DNA of 45,849 nt from Casp-actino8 sp041159745 (lineage in GTDB: Bacteria; Actinomycetota; Acidimicrobiia; Acidimicrobiales; Ilumatobacteraceae). The number at the start of each line of letters is the position of its first letter. Position 1 is the stretch's first letter. Both the position numbers and the translations under genes were made by a program. The stretch is from the NCBI GenBank assembly GCA_041159745.1, contig JBEAXP010000135.1:1-45849 (forward strand), in the 5' to 3' direction. Of the stretch, positions 43,281 to 45,849 are shown piece after piece. The notes beneath the pieces are model-generated. The model worked only from the letters and a program-made list of their open reading frames with translations. It did not search any database and was not told where the DNA came from.

Positions 43281-44359
43281 CCGACGCCCACTCTCATCAT
43301 CAGACGTCGGCCCCACGGCCGCCGAAACAAGAGCAGTTGCCGGCCACCGAGCAGATCGACGAAATCGCACCCGGGGTCCTGCGCACGCAGCTACCTATCG
43401 ACATGCCCGGTCTCGGACACGTCAACATGTACGTGCTCGAGGACGATCGCGGGGTCACGGTCGTCGACCCGGGCCTCGCCACCGCGGCCAACTACAAGGC
43501 GATCACCCACCGCCTGGGGCTCGCCGGTGTACCGCTGAAGCGTGTGCACTCGATCGTGGTCACGCATAGTCACCCCGACCATTACGGCGGTGCGTACTGG
43601 CTCCAGAAGGAGACCGGAAGCGAGATCATCACGAGCAAGCGATTCCGGATGTTCTGGGATCCGACCGAGGCTCCCGACATCGACGTCGAGGACGCGGCCG
43701 ACATCCCGGTTCAGCGCCGTCCGTGGGACGCCACCCCGTGGGGCGGACCCGGATACGAGATTCCGTGGCAGCGAAAGATGCGCTACGCCATGGCTCGTCG
43801 AGTCCCGGGGCTCATCAAGACTCCGAAGCCGACGGTTCGCCTCGACGACAGCGAACACATCCGATTCGCTCGCCGCGAATGGATCGCTCTGCACACTCCC
43901 GGCCACACCGACGATCACTTGTGCCTCTTCGATCCCGAACACGGTCTGATGCTCTGCGGCGATCACGTTTTGCCCACCATCACTCCGCACATCAGCGGAT
44001 TGATCGGTGCTCGCGATCCGCTCAAGAAGTTCTTCCGTTCCCTCGACAAGGTGGCCGAATTCGGTTCGCAGGTCACCACCGCCTTGCCCGCTCACGGCAA
44101 CCCGTTCACCGATCTCGCCGGGCGGGCCCGGGCGATCAAAGAACACCACGAGGGACGACTTCAGAAACTCCGCGATGCGGCCGCCGAACTCGACCGTCCG
44201 GCCACGGTGATGGAGATGTCCACCCATCTGTTCTCCCCGCGTGCCCTGGGCGGCATGGCCGACAGCGAGACGTTCGCCCACCTCGAACACCTGCGTCTCG
44301 CCGGCGAATTCGTCCGGATCGAGCACACCGACCGGTTCGAGTACGCGCGCGCCGATTGA
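43277..44359 (+). CDS. MBL-fold metallo-hydrolase
   Basis: 360 residues. Metal motif HSHPDHYGG (HxHxDH, near 96-104), later His in LHTPGHTDDH, Asp in LCGDHVLP and His in LPAHGNPF, i.e. the dinuclear beta-lactamase-fold site. The C-terminal helical region (about 275-350) resembles LACTB2-like hydrolases. Substrate unknown (glyoxalase II-, RNase- or lactamase-like all fit). GTG 43277 overlaps the orn stop; TACCCT seven bases upstream may provide a separate leaderless start. Not clearly linked in pathway to orn. Confidence 0.82.
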   Translation: MTDAHSHHQTSAPRPPKQEQLPATEQIDEIAPGVLRTQLPIDMPGLGHVNMYVLEDDRGVTVVDPGLATAANYKAITHRLGLAGVPLKRVHSIVVTHSHPDHYGGAYWLQKETGSEIITSKRFRMFWDPTEAPDIDVEDAADIPVQRRPWDATPWGGPGYEIPWQRKMRYAMARRVPGLIKTPKPTVRLDDSEHIRFARREWIALHTPGHTDDHLCLFDPEHGLMLCGDHVLPTITPHISGLIGARDPLKKFFRSLDKVAEFGSQVTTALPAHGNPFTDLAGRARAIKEHHEGRLQKLRDAAAELDRPATVMEMSTHLFSPRALGGMADSETFAHLEHLRLAGEFVRIEHTDRFEYARAD

Positions 44360-44363
44360 GTGG

Positions 44364-44369
44364 CACAAT
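44364..44369 (+). promoter_or_regulatory. -10 box of sulfatase gene
   Basis: CACAAT, six bases, ATG 44376; identical box and spacing to the amidohydrolase gene at 11632. Confidence 0.4.
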
Positions 44370-44375
44370 CGGGTC

Positions 44376-45849
44376 ATGACGTCGACCTCGACGCCCAACG
44401 TCCTCTTCATCACACTCGACCAGTTCCGAGGTGATGCCCTGTCATGCGCCGAGCACCCGCTCGTGCGCACACCCCACCTCGACGCCCTCGCCGCGCAGGG
44501 CGTTCGATTCGCCCGGCACTACACGCAGTCCACGCCATGCGCGCCGGGTCGAGCCGGCTTGTACACCGGCATGTACCAGATGAACCACCGCGTGGTGGCG
44601 AACGGAACTCCACTCGATTCGCGGTTCGACAACGTCGCGCTGCTGGCCCGACGCGCCGGTCGACGGCCGGTTCTCTTCGGCTACACCGATCAAGCGGTCG
44701 ATCCGCGTGTCACGAGCGGTCCCGACGATCCGCGTCTCCAGTCGTACGAGGGCATCCTGCCCGGTTTCGAATGCATCGTCGATCTGGCCATTCCGCATCA
44801 GCCCTGGATCGACTTCCTGGCCGAGCGCGGCGTCGACGTGTCGGCCGGTTACGACGCGATGCTGCGGAGCGAGAACGAACGATCCGAGGACTTGTCGATG
44901 GCTTCGTTCACCACCGATCGGGTCATCGACTGGATCGACACTCACGGTGACGAGCCTTGGTTCGTGCACGCCAGTTATCTCCGCCCGCATCCGCCCTACT
45001 CGGCTCCGGGGCGATTCGCGTCGATGTACTCGCCCGACGATTGCGGAGATCCCATCGCGCCCGCCGACGACCGCCATCCCTTCCACGACGTGTTGATGAA
45101 CCTCGACATCGTGAAGGTTCCGGCCGATCCCGCCGAGATGCGGCGAGTCAGAGCGCAGTACTTCGGAATGATCTCCGCTGTCGATCACGAGGTCGGTCGT
45201 CTGTGCGCGGCTCTGCGGGCCAGTGGACACTGGGACGACACGGTCGTCGTCGTCACCTCCGATCACGGCGAGCAACTCGGCGATCACGGACTGCTCCAGA
45301 AGGTGGGCTGGTTCGAGGAGAGCCATCACATTCCGCTCATCTGGCGTGATCCGCGCCATCCCGGCGGCCGGGTCGTCGAATCGTTCACCGAGAGTGTCGA
45401 CGTCATGCCGACGCTCGCTCAGACCTGGAAGGTCGACGTGCCGTTGCAGTGCGACGGTCTGCCACTCACACCGTTCATCGAGGGCGCCGAACCTCCCTGG
45501 TGGCGCACGGCCGCCTCGTGGGAATTCGACTGGCGCTTCGCGCTCATCGCGTGGGGCGAATACCACTGGCCCTGGGATCGACGGCTCGAGAATCAACATC
45601 TCACGGTTCGCCGCTCGGCCGACACCGCGTACGTGCAGTTCGGTGACGGCTCGTGGCTGTGCTTCGACATCGCCGCCGACCCCACCTGGAGAACACCCAT
45701 CACCGATCCGTCCCGAGTGCTCGCCATGACCCAGGACATGCTCGTGTGGCGCAGCACCCACAGCGATCGCACCCACACCGGACTTCTCGTCGACGCCGGT
45801 GGAGTGGGGCGATGGCCGGACGGAATTCCGTGGCGTTCGGAGATGCCAA
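44376..45849 (+). CDS. Cys-type sulfatase / phosphonate monoesterase family protein (3' end cut)
   Basis: Open to the window edge (491 codons, no stop seen). NVLFITLDQFRGDAL at residues 8-22 carries the first metal Asp; C55-A-P-G-R is the C-x-P-x-R formylglycine signature, so activity should need a formylglycine-generating enzyme (none in the window). TSDHGEQLGDHGLLQK gives later metal ligands. No signal peptide is apparent, so it is probably cytosolic. Alkaline-phosphatase superfamily; sulfatase versus phosphonate/phosphodiester hydrolase cannot be decided. ATG 44376 follows CACAAT by six bases. Confidence 0.88.
   Translation, partial: MTSTSTPNVLFITLDQFRGDALSCAEHPLVRTPHLDALAAQGVRFARHYTQSTPCAPGRAGLYTGMYQMNHRVVANGTPLDSRFDNVALLARRAGRRPVLFGYTDQAVDPRVTSGPDDPRLQSYEGILPGFECIVDLAIPHQPWIDFLAERGVDVSAGYDAMLRSENERSEDLSMASFTTDRVIDWIDTHGDEPWFVHASYLRPHPPYSAPGRFASMYSPDDCGDPIAPADDRHPFHDVLMNLDIVKVPADPAEMRRVRAQYFGMISAVDHEVGRLCAALRASGHWDDTVVVVTSDHGEQLGDHGLLQKVGWFEESHHIPLIWRDPRHPGGRVVESFTESVDVMPTLAQTWKVDVPLQCDGLPLTPFIEGAEPPWWRTAASWEFDWRFALIAWGEYHWPWDRRLENQHLTVRRSADTAYVQFGDGSWLCFDIAADPTWRTPITDPSRVLAMTQDMLVWRSTHSDRTHTGLLVDAGGVGRWPDGIPWRSEMP

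Overview
The window is G+C-rich, gene-dense chromosomal DNA of an actinomycete. The pointers are a DnaK-GrpE-DnaJ-HspR chaperone operon with a HAIR-type operator, an acyl-CoA carboxylase beta subunit followed by an AccE-like epsilon peptide, GTG starts, and many genes whose start codon lies 6-7 nt after a TAnnnT -10 box (leaderless style). The combination with crotonyl-CoA carboxylase/reductase suggests an Acidimicrobiia (Ilumatobacter-like) lineage; that placement is inference, since no 16S rRNA is present. I see no insertion sequence, prophage, CRISPR array or defence island.

Layout. 1-4.0 kb (minus strand): a tandem universal stress protein cut by the window edge, then the nucleotide operon purA-purB-pyrE joined by ATGA overlaps. 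4.0-11.6 kb (minus): the heat-shock operon dnaK-grpE-dnaJ-hspR-(DUF3445 haem N-demethylase)-clpB, with a HAIR-like operator, a promoter and a 16-bp hairpin at the 5' end of the dnaK leader. 11.6-16.9 kb: an N-acyl-D-amino-acid deacylase, an ABC exporter and a divergent TAP-type hydrolase lipoprotein. 16.9-18.9 kb: a compact RNA region on the minus strand (SRP RNA, tRNA-Ser GGA, tadA, tRNA-Ser CGA) downstream of a frameshifted 5'-3' exonuclease, then an orphan ribbon-helix-helix gene. 18.9-24.1 kb: a short prepilin peptidase, an RlmI-like rRNA methyltransferase, and a carbon-assimilation block (methylmalonyl-CoA epimerase, Ccr, divergent thiolase). 24.1-26.4 kb: recR and dnaX. 26.5-30.8 kb: a CopC/CopD-like membrane protein, acyl-CoA carboxylase beta plus epsilon, and a convergent voltage-sensor-like membrane protein overlapping the epsilon gene. 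30.8-34.5 kb: an overlapping four-gene cassette (metallophosphoesterase, aminotransferase, CaiB/BaiF CoA-transferase, nucleoside deoxyribosyltransferase-like). 34.5-38.3 kb: msrA, an ABC-2 export operon and a GNAT. 38.3-41.4 kb: cdd-deoC and an aminotransferase/omega-amidase pair. 41.4-45.8 kb: plsC-like, dut, orn, an MBL hydrolase and a Cys-type sulfatase cut by the window edge.

How it works together: purA/purB/pyrE, cdd/deoC, dut and orn cover nucleotide synthesis, salvage and clean-up. Thiolase, Ccr, epimerase and the carboxylase beta subunit fit an ethylmalonyl-CoA / propionyl-CoA route. The chaperone block is a classic HspR regulon with one unexpected enzyme inserted. Transcription appears organised as short operons with 4-nt stop/start overlaps, many probably read from leaderless transcripts, and convergent genes that abut or overlap at their stop codons.
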